In this document: positions 8,257 to 16,482 of the stretch, one piece after another
How the letters are laid out: each line of letters opens with the position of its first letter
How positions within the stretch are numbered: position 1 is the stretch's first letter
NCBI RefSeq assembly: GCF_022870905.1
Contig: NZ_CP091510.1
Coordinates: 1,426,001 to 1,490,000, forward strand
Direction: 5' to 3'
DNA from: Neisseria arctica
GTDB lineage: Bacteria; Pseudomonadota; Gammaproteobacteria; Burkholderiales; Neisseriaceae
DNA: 64,000 bases
Notes under the pieces: model-generated
What the model was told of the DNA's origin: nothing
Seen by the model: the letters and a program-made list of their open reading frames with translations, nothing else
Database searches by the model: none
Position numbers and translations under genes: made by a program

Positions 8257-9096
8257 TTAACGTTTGAATTTCAAATCATATTTGATTTCAGACATTACTG
8301 CCTTCAAATTGTATTCCAAAACCTCATCCACGACTCCGGGAGTTTGTTCGTTTAACATCTGCTGTAACTGATAAGTTATTGCTGCGGTTTGCTTTTGTAC
8401 GGCCACACGTACCATACCGGATACCGCATCCGTCAGGTGCGGGCGCAGTCGTTTAACCAACCGTTCGAACAATTCTTGTTCAGATAGGCACATCACGCGT
8501 TGATTAGGTGCAATCTGGGGAGCTAATACTTGTACCGTTACAGGCATGCCGGACTGCGCAGGCAAATCAATATCTTCATCCTGCTGATCGTTTGTTTCCT
8601 GATCTACCGTATCAACTGCATATTCTGTTGACTGCTTGCGTTTCGGTTTCAACCAAACCGTACGTTGTTCACTGATTTGGCTGTCATCTGCGGCAACTTG
8701 CAATGAGGATTGGGCAGCTAACCAATCCTCCTGAAGCAATACGGTAGCATCCGTTTCAGCTTGGTCTTTAGGCAATGCATCGTTATGTTCCTGCTGCCAT
8801 TGGCGCAAATACTCCTGCAAGGCCTGCTGTTTTATACGGGCATCAATCTCTTGGTGTGAAGCCCTTGCCGTTGGCGGTATCGCACGTTGAGCTTCAACCC
8901 AAACCGGTTCAGAAGACACCGCAGGGCGGGCAATACGAACCGGATTATCCGCAACAGAGGGAACTCGCTCTGAAGAGCGGCGCTCGCGCAATTTTTCCAA
9001 GCCTTTTTCCCAGTCGAAGTCCTCCTGTACCGGTTCATTCCGGCGCACAGGTTCCTCAAGAGTAAAAACCAATTCTGAATTTTTTCGGGTATCCAT
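8257..9096 (-). CDS. Conserved hypothetical protein, Glu/Gln-rich
   Basis: 279 residues, no function recognised. There is no signal peptide or membrane segment. The first 200 residues are charged and low in complexity (many Gln, Glu, Arg and Asp) and look disordered. The C-terminal 80 residues look folded and helical: LSEQELFERLVKRLRPHL, SGMVRVAVQKQTAAITYQLQ and the end AVMSEIKYDLKFKR. It is transcribed away from the 83-residue gene at 9175, with 78 bp between the starts. It ends 71 bp before the DUF3465 gene on the same strand, so the two may be cotranscribed. Confidence 0.75.
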   Translation of the reverse strand: MDTRKNSELVFTLEEPVRRNEPVQEDFDWEKGLEKLRERRSSERVPSVADNPVRIARPAVSSEPVWVEAQRAIPPTARASHQEIDARIKQQALQEYLRQWQQEHNDALPKDQAETDATVLLQEDWLAAQSSLQVAADDSQISEQRTVWLKPKRKQSTEYAVDTVDQETNDQQDEDIDLPAQSGMPVTVQVLAPQIAPNQRVMCLSEQELFERLVKRLRPHLTDAVSGMVRVAVQKQTAAITYQLQQMLNEQTPGVVDEVLEYNLKAVMSEIKYDLKFKR

Positions 9097-9174
9097 ACTC
9101 TATGCTTTCGTTTTAAAGCCGTGCTGTTCAGTTATAATGCGCATATTCTAACAGATTATTTATAAGGATATCGC

Positions 9175-9426
9175 ATGAACAGCATCGAACAACGCCTCAA
9201 TTATCTTGAAGAAACCTGTGATGTTCTGCGCATGCAGAATCATGTATTGTCTACAGCATTTAAGGGAATGGTTCGCGCCCTGCCTGCTGATATTGCACAA
9301 GATGTGATTGAATCTGTCCAACTAGCTTTCGAAGATGCGCTGGCGGAACTCAATTACGAAGACAGCCCGCACGTAGACTTATTTCACGATGTCACCTATG
9401 CCTTTTTTCGCGAACGAGAACGCTGA
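9175..9426 (+). CDS. Small conserved hypothetical protein (83 aa)
   Basis: 83 residues, no known domain recognised. It starts MNSIEQRLNYLEETCDVLRMQNHVL as a predicted coiled coil, seen here as EQRLNYLEETCDVLRMQN, followed by helices and an acidic C-terminal half. AAGGAT lies 7 bases ahead of the ATG, and a TATAAT box at 9133-9138 lies 36 bases upstream. The coding pattern is convincing: codon third positions vary and the frame is open to a natural stop. The leader is shared with the divergent 279-residue gene. Confidence 0.75.
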   Translation: MNSIEQRLNYLEETCDVLRMQNHVLSTAFKGMVRALPADIAQDVIESVQLAFEDALAELNYEDSPHVDLFHDVTYAFFRERER

Positions 9427-9477
9427 TAAAAATACGGCATAATATTTTTAATGGCTTTTACAATTATCATTAGGTCT

Positions 9478-9489
9478 ATGCCGTCTGAA
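9478..9489 (+). repeat. Single AT-DUS (ATGCCGTCTGAA)
   Basis: A lone 12-mer uptake sequence in the leader of the amino-acid binding protein gene, with no inverted partner nearby. Confidence 0.9.
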
Positions 9490-9557
9490 ATAATCACACC
9501 AAATATGTAAAATCCTGATAAAATTTAACAGTTGAATTCACCAGAGGAACCTAATCA

Positions 9558-10352
9558 ATGAATATGAAAAAATGGCTGACCGCCGCCCTAGCCTGCTCAG
9601 TATTCGCCCTTGCCGCCTGCGGCGGTTCTAATACCGAAAAAGCAGCATCTCCTGCGCAACCTGCTTCTTCGGAGAAAGTATACCGTGTGGCAATGAACGC
9701 CGAATTCGCACCGTTCGAATCACTGAACACCACTAACCAAGTAGAAGGTTTCGATGTTGATTTGGTTAATGCCATGGCAAAAGCCGGTAACTTCAAAGTA
9801 GAATTCAAACACCAGCCGTGGGACAGTCTCTTTCCTGCTTTGGGTAACGGCGATGTAGACTTTTTGACCTCTGCCATCACCATCACGGATGACCGCAAAC
9901 AAACCATGGATTTCACTAAACCTTACTTTGAAATTACCCAAGTAATTCTGGTACCCAAAGGCAAAGAAATCAAATCGGTCGAGGATCTGAAAAAAGCCAA
10001 CAAAGTAGGCGTGGTAACCGGTAATACCGGTGACTTTGCCGCATCAAAAATCTTAGGTAACGAAAGCCCAAAAATCGCCCGCTTTGAAAACTTACCACTC
10101 TTAATCAAAGATTTGGAAAGTGGTGGTCTAGATGCAGTCATTAGCGACAGCGCAGTAGTTGCCAACTATGTAAAAAATAACAGCGACAAAGGTTTCAGCA
10201 TGGTGGCGGTCCCTGACTTCGATATTGAAAACTACGGTATCGCCGTACGTAAAGGTGATACAGCAACGCTGAATATGCTCAATGATGCTTTAGAACGTGT
10301 GCGCTCTACCGGCGAATATGATCAAATTTACAGCAAATACTTTGCCAAATAA
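9558..10352 (+). CDS. Amino-acid ABC transporter substrate-binding lipoprotein
   Basis: 264-residue periplasmic binding protein of the polar amino-acid type (SBP family 3), anchored as a lipoprotein. The signal peptide MNMKKWLTAALACSVFALAAC ends with the lipobox LAAC and Cys near residue 21; its core reads ALACSVFALAAC. The binding domain starts VYRVAMNAEFAPFES and contains GFDVDLVNAMAK, the TSAITITDDRKQTMDFTKPY block (seen as ITDDRKQTMDFTKPY) and GVVTGNTGD. AGAGGA lies 9 bases before the ATG. Its permease and ATPase genes do not follow; a rho-independent terminator does. A matching permease begins at 63628, about 53 kb away. Confidence 0.93.
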   Translation: MNMKKWLTAALACSVFALAACGGSNTEKAASPAQPASSEKVYRVAMNAEFAPFESLNTTNQVEGFDVDLVNAMAKAGNFKVEFKHQPWDSLFPALGNGDVDFLTSAITITDDRKQTMDFTKPYFEITQVILVPKGKEIKSVEDLKKANKVGVVTGNTGDFAASKILGNESPKIARFENLPLLIKDLESGGLDAVISDSAVVANYVKNNSDKGFSMVAVPDFDIENYGIAVRKGDTATLNMLNDALERVRSTGEYDQIYSKYFAK

Positions 10353-10363
10353 TTTATTTATTC

Positions 10364-10388
10364 AAAGCCCGCTCCAAGCGGGCTTTTT
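10364..10388 (+). terminator. Rho-independent terminator
   Basis: Stem AAAGCCCGCT / AGCGGGCTTT with a 3-base loop and a following T run, 12 bp after the binding-protein stop. Confidence 0.9.
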
Positions 10389-10415
10389 AATATGTCACAT
10401 ATTTCTACCCCATAA

Positions 10416-10447
10416 AAAAAGCCGTCTGAATTTTCAGACGGCTTTTT
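10416..10447. terminator. DUS inverted pair (AAGCC flank), bidirectional
   Basis: Arms AAAAAGCCGTCTGAA with a 2-base loop; A run on one side and T run on the other give a U-tract in both directions. It serves the convergent aspC, whose stop is 12 bp away. Confidence 0.88.
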
Positions 10448-10458
10448 CGATATCGATT

Positions 10459-11649
10459 TTACAGTACCTTAACGATACTTTCGCACAAATAGCGGATATT
10501 GCTTTCAGTAATCCCCGCCACATTAATACGACCGGAACGCACGGCATAAATGGCAAACTCATCTTTCAAACGGTCAACCTGCTCGGGTGTCAAACCGCTG
10601 AATGAGAACATACCGTTTTGGTTTACAATAAAACTGAAATCCTGTTCGGCACCGTATTCTTTTAACAAATCAACAAATTTTTGGCGCATTTCTTTGATAC
10701 GGCTGCGCATTTCGTCTAATTCGGCTACCCACTGCGTTTTCAATGCTTCATCTTGTAACACCAAAGCCACAGCACTTCCGCCATGTGAAGCGGGGTTGGA
10801 ATACAAAGTGCGAATAATCGTTTTAACTTGGCTAAATGCACGGGCGGCAGTTTCCTCATCAGCCGCAACCAAAGTAAAGGCGCCTACTCGTTCATTATAC
10901 AAACCAAAATTTTTCGAATAAGAGCTGGCAACCAACAATTCTTTATTGTTTTCGGCAAAAGCACGCAAGCCTGCCGCATCCTCTTCCAAACCGTTGGCAA
11001 AGCCTTGGTAAGCAAAATCAAATAACGGCAACCAACCTTTTTCAGCCGACATTTTTGCTAATTCAGCCCACTGTTCGGGTGTAGGATCGATACCTGTCGG
11101 ATTATGGCAGCAACCGTGCAATAAAACCACATCTCCTGCCTGTGCTTTCGATAAATCCTCAATCATGCCGTCCCAATCAAGGGCGTGCGTGTTCTTATCA
11201 TAATAACGGTAATCGCATATATTAATACCTACTGCACTAAAAATAGCATTATGATTCGGCCATGTCGGCGAGCTGATCCATACGTTTTTCGCACTCGTTT
11301 GACGCTTGATAAATTCCGCAGCTACACGCAATGCCCCGGTACCACCCAAGCTTTGGGCAGTTTTGGCACGCTTGGCCGCTAAAATTTCACTATTTTCGCC
11401 AAACAACAGTTTTTGGGTTTCCGCGTTGAAAGCAGCCACACCATCAATCGTGAGATAATTTTTGGTATTTTCGGCATCCAGTAAGCGCTTCTCGGCTTCT
11501 TTTACAGCCTTCACAATCGGTGTTTGTCCTTCGGCATCTTTATATACGCCAATCCCAAGGTTAACTTTACCTTCACGGCTGTCGGATTTGAATGCTTCTC
11601 CCAGACCTAAAATCGGATCGGCAGGGGCGGCTTGGATATGTTCGAACAT
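10459..11649 (-). CDS. aspC: Aspartate/aromatic aminotransferase (class I, AspC-like)
   Basis: PLP enzyme that transfers amino groups between aspartate or aromatic amino acids and 2-oxoglutarate. 396 residues, the same length as E. coli AspC and very similar throughout: it begins [16 protein letters not shown], has GGTGALRVA near residue 103, [11 protein letters not shown] near 180 (Asn for PLP), DFAYQGF near 211 (Asp and Tyr for PLP), and the Schiff-base lysine Lys 246 in [15 protein letters not shown]. The substrate Arg lies in [12 protein letters not shown]. Similarity alone does not separate AspC from TyrB; length and start favour AspC. Single gene between DUS hairpins. Confidence 0.93.
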   Translation of the reverse strand: MFEHIQAAPADPILGLGEAFKSDSREGKVNLGIGVYKDAEGQTPIVKAVKEAEKRLLDAENTKNYLTIDGVAAFNAETQKLLFGENSEILAAKRAKTAQSLGGTGALRVAAEFIKRQTSAKNVWISSPTWPNHNAIFSAVGINICDYRYYDKNTHALDWDGMIEDLSKAQAGDVVLLHGCCHNPTGIDPTPEQWAELAKMSAEKGWLPLFDFAYQGFANGLEEDAAGLRAFAENNKELLVASSYSKNFGLYNERVGAFTLVAADEETAARAFSQVKTIIRTLYSNPASHGGSAVALVLQDEALKTQWVAELDEMRSRIKEMRQKFVDLLKEYGAEQDFSFIVNQNGMFSFSGLTPEQVDRLKDEFAIYAVRSGRINVAGITESNIRYLCESIVKVL

Positions 11650-11804
11650 GATGGACTACACCTTTCTGTCATTGCAATTGAAACGAAAATAACACAAAAA
11701 TATTAACTTTAAATATTACGCCTTTTAATTGACGATGAGAATACTTGCCTTGCTAATATTTAAGCCGAAATATAAATAATCGGCACATAATCTGCTTAAA
11801 ATAT

Positions 11805-11837
11805 AAAAGGCCGTCTGAAATTTTCAGACGGCCTTTT
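11805..11837. terminator. DUS inverted pair (AG-DUS) after trxA
   Basis: Arms AAAAGGCCGTCTGAA with a 3-base loop, 20 bp beyond the trxA stop. Confidence 0.87.
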
Positions 11838-11856
11838 GAAGATCAATTAAATCCTG

Positions 11857-12183
11857 TTAGATAGAGGCGTTAACGAAAGCGACCAATTGACCTTTTGCTA
11901 AAGCACCTACTTTGGTAGCGACATTTTTACCGTCTTTAAATACCATCAAAGTTGGAATACCGCGTACACCGAATTGCGCCGGAGTTTGCTCGTTTTCGTC
12001 AATATTGATTTTAACGACTTTCAATTTGCCTTGAAATTCCGCAGCCACTTCATCCAAAATCGGAGCAATCATTTTACAAGGGCCGCACCAAGGTGCCCAG
12101 AAATCAAGTAATACGGGAACGTCTGATTTCAGTACATCTTGTTCAAAGCTTGCATCGGTAGCGTGCACGATTAAATCGCTCAT
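11857..12183 (-). CDS. trxA: Thioredoxin 1
   Basis: Cytosolic dithiol-disulfide reductant. 108 residues from the ATG at 12183 ([10 protein letters not shown]), which has AAGGAA seven bases upstream; an ATG 33 bases earlier would add an unlikely SHKEN extension. The active site WCGPC is at residues 32-36, the buried Asp is in LLDFWAPW, and the cis-proline motif GIPTLMVF lies near residues 74-81. Full length and intact. yejF ends 83 bp upstream on the same strand, but the gap allows a separate promoter. Confidence 0.97.
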   Translation of the reverse strand: MSDLIVHATDASFEQDVLKSDVPVLLDFWAPWCGPCKMIAPILDEVAAEFQGKLKVVKINIDENEQTPAQFGVRGIPTLMVFKDGKNVATKVGALAKGQLVAFVNASI

Positions 12184-12266
12184 AATATTTTCCTTATGTG
12201 ATGAATGAGTGCTCATTCGAATTTGTGTTTACTCGTTTTCTAGAATAGGGCTTTAGCCGCAAAATT

Positions 12267-13808
12267 TCAAGAGGCCGCATAAGTTAATAGTTTTTTCGTA
12301 TAATCCGCATCAGGTTTGGCAAATATCCTATCGGCATTACCCTGCTCCACGACACACCCATCTTTCAACACCAACACGCGATGTGACAATGAGCGGATAA
12401 CAGCCAAATCATGGCTGATCAGTATCAGGCTTAAACCGTACCTAGCCTGCAGTTCGCCCAGTAATTCCAAAATCTGCTGTTGCCACTGTACATCAAGTGC
12501 GCTTGTCGGCTCATCCAATACCAACACTTTTGGGCGTACCGCCAACGCACGCGCAATAGCCAGCCTTTGCCGCTGGCCACCCGAAAACGCATGCGGATAA
12601 CGGTTTAGAATATCGCTATCCAAACCAACCTGTTGCAATACTTCGCATACTCTCCGGTGCATTTCGGCTTTTCCGGCAACCGTATTTTGGGCACGTAAAG
12701 GTTCCGATACGATATCAAATACGTTCATACGGGGGTTAAACGCGCCGAATGGGTCTTGAAACACCATTTGTATATTTTGGCGCAGCTTAGGCTGCCATTT
12801 TTCACCATTAACCGACACAACTCCTTCATAAGGCATCAGCTGCATCACTGCTTTGGCAAGCGTGGTTTTTCCGCTACCGCTCTCGCCGATAATGCCCAAT
12901 GTTTCTCCTTCTTTCAATTCAAACGACAAAGGTGCGAGCAAAGTATGCTTCTGTTTGGTAAACCAACCTGCCCTCTGGGTTACCGATACACTGATATCCT
13001 TTGCAACCAATACAGTTCCGGCATCTTTCGGCAACGGATTGGTTTTACGCGGCATCCCGATACCCAACAGCATTTTTGTATATTCGTGTTGCGGATCATT
13101 TATAACTTTTTCCGCACTTCCCTGCTCGACTATTCTACCCCGCCTCATCACTGCAATATCATCGGCAAAACGACGTACCAAATTTAAATCATGACTGATA
13201 TAAATTAATGTCATGTCATGGGTACGCTGCAGGCGGGAAAGCAGATCTAAAATCTGCGCCTGAACGGCAACATCCAATGCGGTAGTCGGTTCGTCGGCTA
13301 TCAAAAGCTTCGGCTCGGCGGCTACTGCCATAGCAATCATAGCGCGTTGCCTTTGGCCGCCCGAAAGTTCGAACGGATAAGCAAAAGCTTTTTGTTCGGG
13401 GTTATGAATGCCGGTTTCCGCCAACAGTTCTACCGCACGATGCCATGCCTCCCTTTTCGGCAATCCCAGATGTAGTGTCAGTACCTCGGCAATTTGGTTA
13501 CCGATGCGCATAATGGGATTTAGTGCCGTCATCGGCTCTTGGAATACCATACCGATTTCCCGCCCCCGTAACTTTTGCAGTTGGCGCGGACTTTTATCCA
13601 GCAGATTTTCTCCCTTGAAATTCAGACGGCCTTGAAAAGATACGGCTGGATTCAATTGCATGATGGCTTGTGCCAATACAGTTTTGCCGCTGCCACTCTC
13701 ACCAACAATCGCCAATTTTCTACCGCAGCGCACGTTTAGATTAATTTCATGTAAAACTTGCTTGCCGGGAAAGAAAGCATTCAGGTTTTGAATTTCAAGA
13801 ATATTCAT
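12267..13808 (-). CDS. yejF: Peptide ABC transporter, fused double ATPase (YejF-like)
   Basis: 513 residues carrying two complete ABC ATPase domains, as in YejF of the YejABEF oligopeptide/microcin C importer. Domain 1 (about 1-255): Walker A GESGSGKT, signature SGGQRQR, Walker B LLIADEPTTALD. Domain 2 (about 270-513): Walker A GESGSGKT, signature SGGQRQR, Walker B VLVLDEPTSALD, H-loop ISHDLAV. Both Opp/Dpp-type C-terminal extensions are visible. No yejA, yejB or yejE gene is adjacent; upstream is a MORN-repeat gene. Either the permease genes lie elsewhere or the system has been split. A DUS core lies inside the coding region near 13620. Confidence 0.9.
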   Translation of the reverse strand: MNILEIQNLNAFFPGKQVLHEINLNVRCGRKLAIVGESGSGKTVLAQAIMQLNPAVSFQGRLNFKGENLLDKSPRQLQKLRGREIGMVFQEPMTALNPIMRIGNQIAEVLTLHLGLPKREAWHRAVELLAETGIHNPEQKAFAYPFELSGGQRQRAMIAMAVAAEPKLLIADEPTTALDVAVQAQILDLLSRLQRTHDMTLIYISHDLNLVRRFADDIAVMRRGRIVEQGSAEKVINDPQHEYTKMLLGIGMPRKTNPLPKDAGTVLVAKDISVSVTQRAGWFTKQKHTLLAPLSFELKEGETLGIIGESGSGKTTLAKAVMQLMPYEGVVSVNGEKWQPKLRQNIQMVFQDPFGAFNPRMNVFDIVSEPLRAQNTVAGKAEMHRRVCEVLQQVGLDSDILNRYPHAFSGGQRQRLAIARALAVRPKVLVLDEPTSALDVQWQQQILELLGELQARYGLSLILISHDLAVIRSLSHRVLVLKDGCVVEQGNADRIFAKPDADYTKKLLTYAAS

Positions 13809-13864
13809 GAATCGTCGGTATCATGGCGCTAAAGCCAGTAATTATATTTTACGGATAAGTATCC

Positions 13865-13876
13865 GGGCCGTCTGAA
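13865..13876 (+). repeat. Single DUS core with GG flank
   Basis: GGGCCGTCTGAA between yejF and the MORN gene, unpaired. Confidence 0.8.
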
Positions 13877-13928
13877 AATAAAAATAATCTAAGCAGTTGC
13901 CTTTAATACTGTAGACTCAAATTTTTTA

Positions 13929-14675
13929 TTACTCTTCGCTGACAATATAACCGTCCTCATCCCAAACAGTACGTTTGACCAAGGCACCGTTTTGGTAAAC
14001 AGACTCCGATTTTTTTGCGCCGTCAGCATACCAGTCTAAAACAATGCCGCTGCGTCTGCCGTCTTCTACTGCCAACTCTGAAGTTAACTTACCGTCTTCG
14101 TTCCAGGTAACGATGGTAACGGGTTTGTCGTTTACCACATTCATTTCGGCTTTCATACTGCCGTCCGGATACCATTGCCGCCACAAACCGTTGGCACGGT
14201 CATTTTTAAAAGTGATCTCACTTTCTTTATTGCCGTTACGGTAATAACGGGAACCGACACCTTCGCTTTTACCGTCTGCATAGGGCATAACTGCCAACAA
14301 CTTTCCATTGGCATACCAGTTGCTCCAACGTCCGTTGGGTTTTCCGTTACGGTAACTTCCCACCATTTTTTTCTGGCCGTTAAAGTGCCACAAAGTAAGC
14401 ACACCGTTATTCAATACGGGAACGAAATTATTAATCTGTCTGGCGCTAACCTGATACGGATCGGAATATTTTTTCAATGACGGATAATAGAAGTCCTGTG
14501 CATCGGCCAGACCGTTATTCACCGAATACTTGCGTACATAAGCAACTGCCGACATATTCTCAGTTACCTGCCCTTGCGGATTAAAATATACTTTGGAAAC
14601 ATTCTCCGCACGCGCAATCAATGAGCCTGAAACCAACACTGCCAACAGCCCGACCCGCCCCAATATTTTTACCAT
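13929..14675 (-). CDS. Exported MORN-repeat protein (YwqK-like)
   Basis: 248 residues with a signal peptide (VKILGRVGLLAVLVSGSLIARA, about residues 2-23, cleavage near ARA-EN; its core is LLAVLVSGSLIARA). The mature part contains at least six MORN_2-type repeats of about 23 residues: NGKPNGRWSNWYANGK, DGKSEGVGSRYYRNG, NDRANGLWRQWYPDGS, DKPVTIVTWNEDGK, DGRRSGIVLDWYADG and NGALVKRTVWDEDG. Such proteins are often labelled 'YwqK antitoxin', but no toxin gene is adjacent. The start codon lies 1 bp after the aldehyde dehydrogenase stop, so the two are translationally coupled. Probably periplasmic; function unknown. Confidence 0.85.
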   Translation of the reverse strand: MVKILGRVGLLAVLVSGSLIARAENVSKVYFNPQGQVTENMSAVAYVRKYSVNNGLADAQDFYYPSLKKYSDPYQVSARQINNFVPVLNNGVLTLWHFNGQKKMVGSYRNGKPNGRWSNWYANGKLLAVMPYADGKSEGVGSRYYRNGNKESEITFKNDRANGLWRQWYPDGSMKAEMNVVNDKPVTIVTWNEDGKLTSELAVEDGRRSGIVLDWYADGAKKSESVYQNGALVKRTVWDEDGYIVSEE

Positions 14676-14676
14676 A

Positions 14677-16020
14677 CTATTTCTGCCAATAAGATTTTAC
14701 ATTTACAAATTCATACAACCCGAACTCGGAAAGTTCCCGCCCATAACCCGACGCCTTTACCCCGCCGAAAGGCAGCCTTAAGTCGCTACTGGTGTGGCGA
14801 TTGATATAAACCGCGCCGGTTTGCAATTTTTCCGCATAACGCCAAGCCGCGGCTTCATCCGCCGAATAAATACTTGCTCCCAGCCCAAACGGATTATCAT
14901 TGGCCAGCTCTACCGCATGTTCGGGATCCGTCGCCCTCAACAAAACGGCTACCGGCCCGAACACCTCTTCACGGTACACTCTGGCCTCAGGCGTTACCTT
15001 ATCCAATACGGTAGCCGGATAAAACCACCCCGGCCCGCTTTCGATATAACCGCCGCATAACAGTTCCGCGCCATTTTTAACAGCATCCTCCACCTGGGTA
15101 TGTACACGCTCACGTAAATCTTGACGGTGCAAAGGTGCCAAACTGGTTTCATGATGTTTAGGATTCCCGATTTTCAGCTTTGCGCACTCAGACAAAAATA
15201 AGGTAATAAAGTCTTCCGCCACCGCCTCCGTCACAATAATGCGCTTGGCGGCATTGCATGATTGCCCGGCATCTCTAAAACGCGAATAACAAGCATCTTT
15301 GGCTGCCTGTTCCAAATCCGCATCCGGCATCACAATAAAAGCGTTGCTACCGCCGAGTTCCAAAACGGTTTTTTTCAGGTGCCAGCCTGCATGGGCAGCC
15401 AAATACCTGCCTGTTTCGGTTGACCCTGTAAATGCCAATGCATCACAAACTTCTATGGCTTTTAAAGTATCGTTGTCGGTAAGCCATGCCGCCTGAAAAG
15501 GCAAATCATCGCCTACCAGTTCAAATAAAGCAGCGGTTACGCCCGCCACACTCGGCGCAGGTTTGACTACACAAGCATTACCGGCACATAAAGCGGGAAC
15601 GGCAAAGCGCAATACCTGCCACACCGGGTAATTCCAAGGCATGACTGCCAATACCACACCCAAAGGTTCGAACCGCACCTGGCTCAAACTGGCCTGAGTA
15701 GCAATGGTTTTATGTGCCAAAAGTTCGGGAGCCAAACGAACGTAATAGCGGATCAGCTCAATAGATTTGTCCAACTCTGCCAAACATTCGCGCAAACAGC
15801 GGCCAACTTCTTCACAAATCATTTCCGCCAAACGCTCTCGGTGGCAACTCAGTTTGTCAGCCAACTTCGACAACAAAGCAGTACGCGGCGGCACGGATAA
15901 ACTTGCATACTCTTGCTGCTTTACACGCAAATGGTGAAACTGCTTGAAAAACGCCTGCCACGTTTGCGGCTCACGCTCAAACAAAACCTCACCACTCACT
16001 ACATTGATACTGCGAAACAC
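14677..16020 (-). CDS. NAD(P)-dependent aldehyde dehydrogenase (succinate-semialdehyde type, Sad/YneI-like)
   Basis: 447 residues. I chose the GTG at 16020 (FRSINVVSGE follows) because AAGGGAG lies 5 bases ahead of it; the ATG 21 bases further upstream has no well-placed site. ALDH features: PWNYPVWQVLRFAVPAL (cofactor-site Asn) near residue 132, FTGSTETGRYLAAHAG, catalytic Glu in LELGGSNAF, and catalytic Cys in FRDAGQSCNAAKR near residue 275. The closest family I can name is the short succinate-semialdehyde dehydrogenase Sad/YneI, whose motifs it follows closely. It oxidises succinate semialdehyde or a similar aldehyde in the cytosol (inference). First gene of a two-gene unit with the MORN protein. 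Confidence 0.88.
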   Translation of the reverse strand: MFRSINVVSGEVLFEREPQTWQAFFKQFHHLRVKQQEYASLSVPPRTALLSKLADKLSCHRERLAEMICEEVGRCLRECLAELDKSIELIRYYVRLAPELLAHKTIATQASLSQVRFEPLGVVLAVMPWNYPVWQVLRFAVPALCAGNACVVKPAPSVAGVTAALFELVGDDLPFQAAWLTDNDTLKAIEVCDALAFTGSTETGRYLAAHAGWHLKKTVLELGGSNAFIVMPDADLEQAAKDACYSRFRDAGQSCNAAKRIIVTEAVAEDFITLFLSECAKLKIGNPKHHETSLAPLHRQDLRERVHTQVEDAVKNGAELLCGGYIESGPGWFYPATVLDKVTPEARVYREEVFGPVAVLLRATDPEHAVELANDNPFGLGASIYSADEAAAWRYAEKLQTGAVYINRHTSSDLRLPFGGVKASGYGRELSEFGLYEFVNVKSYWQK

Positions 16021-16482
16021 GCCTGCTCCCTTACACAACATAACCGGAAGTCAAGCAATTCCTTCCGGCCCTATTCCCCGCCGTTTTTTTTCTACAGCAA
16101 CCGGCCATATCAAAATATCCCAATGGTTTAAAAAAAACAGCTTGTAAAAAATTAACTTGTTATTATGAACACTTACTTTAAATATGCAAGTTATCATGAT
16201 GAAAATCATAGCCAAATGCCGTCTGAAAACTAAAACTGTTGTTTCAGACGGCATTTGGCTATAAAAATACAGCAATCTAAATAATAATATACAAAAAACT
16301 TAGTAACAAAATATTTATCAACATACTTTATATTATCTTTTATATTATCTAAAGTGCACTGAATAAATACGTTTATATAACAATAAAACCCTCAGATACG
16401 ATATAACAGCAGCCCTTAGGGTTGTAAATCATTACCGCCACCCCAATATCACATCAATAGTTTTTAACTTGTTAACCTGCCA
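16021..16482. other. Intergenic region of 462 bp between divergent genes
   Basis: Holds the extended DUS palindrome at 16208-16262. The 220 bases before the gcr gene are very AT-rich and probably contain its promoter, but no box pair stands out. No open frame with a ribosome binding site is visible. Confidence 0.6.
16208..16262. terminator. DUS inverted pair with 21-bp arms
   Basis: Each arm is ATAGCCAA joined to ATGCCGTCTGAAA, perfectly complementary over 21 bp, around a 13-base loop. It lies between two divergent genes, so it terminates neither; it may be an uptake site or act on a leader transcript. Confidence 0.8.

Noticed and set aside
13929..14675. Toxin-antitoxin module based on the YwqK antitoxin label
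   Set aside because: The protein has a signal peptide and MORN repeats, and its coupled neighbour is an aldehyde dehydrogenase, not a toxin.
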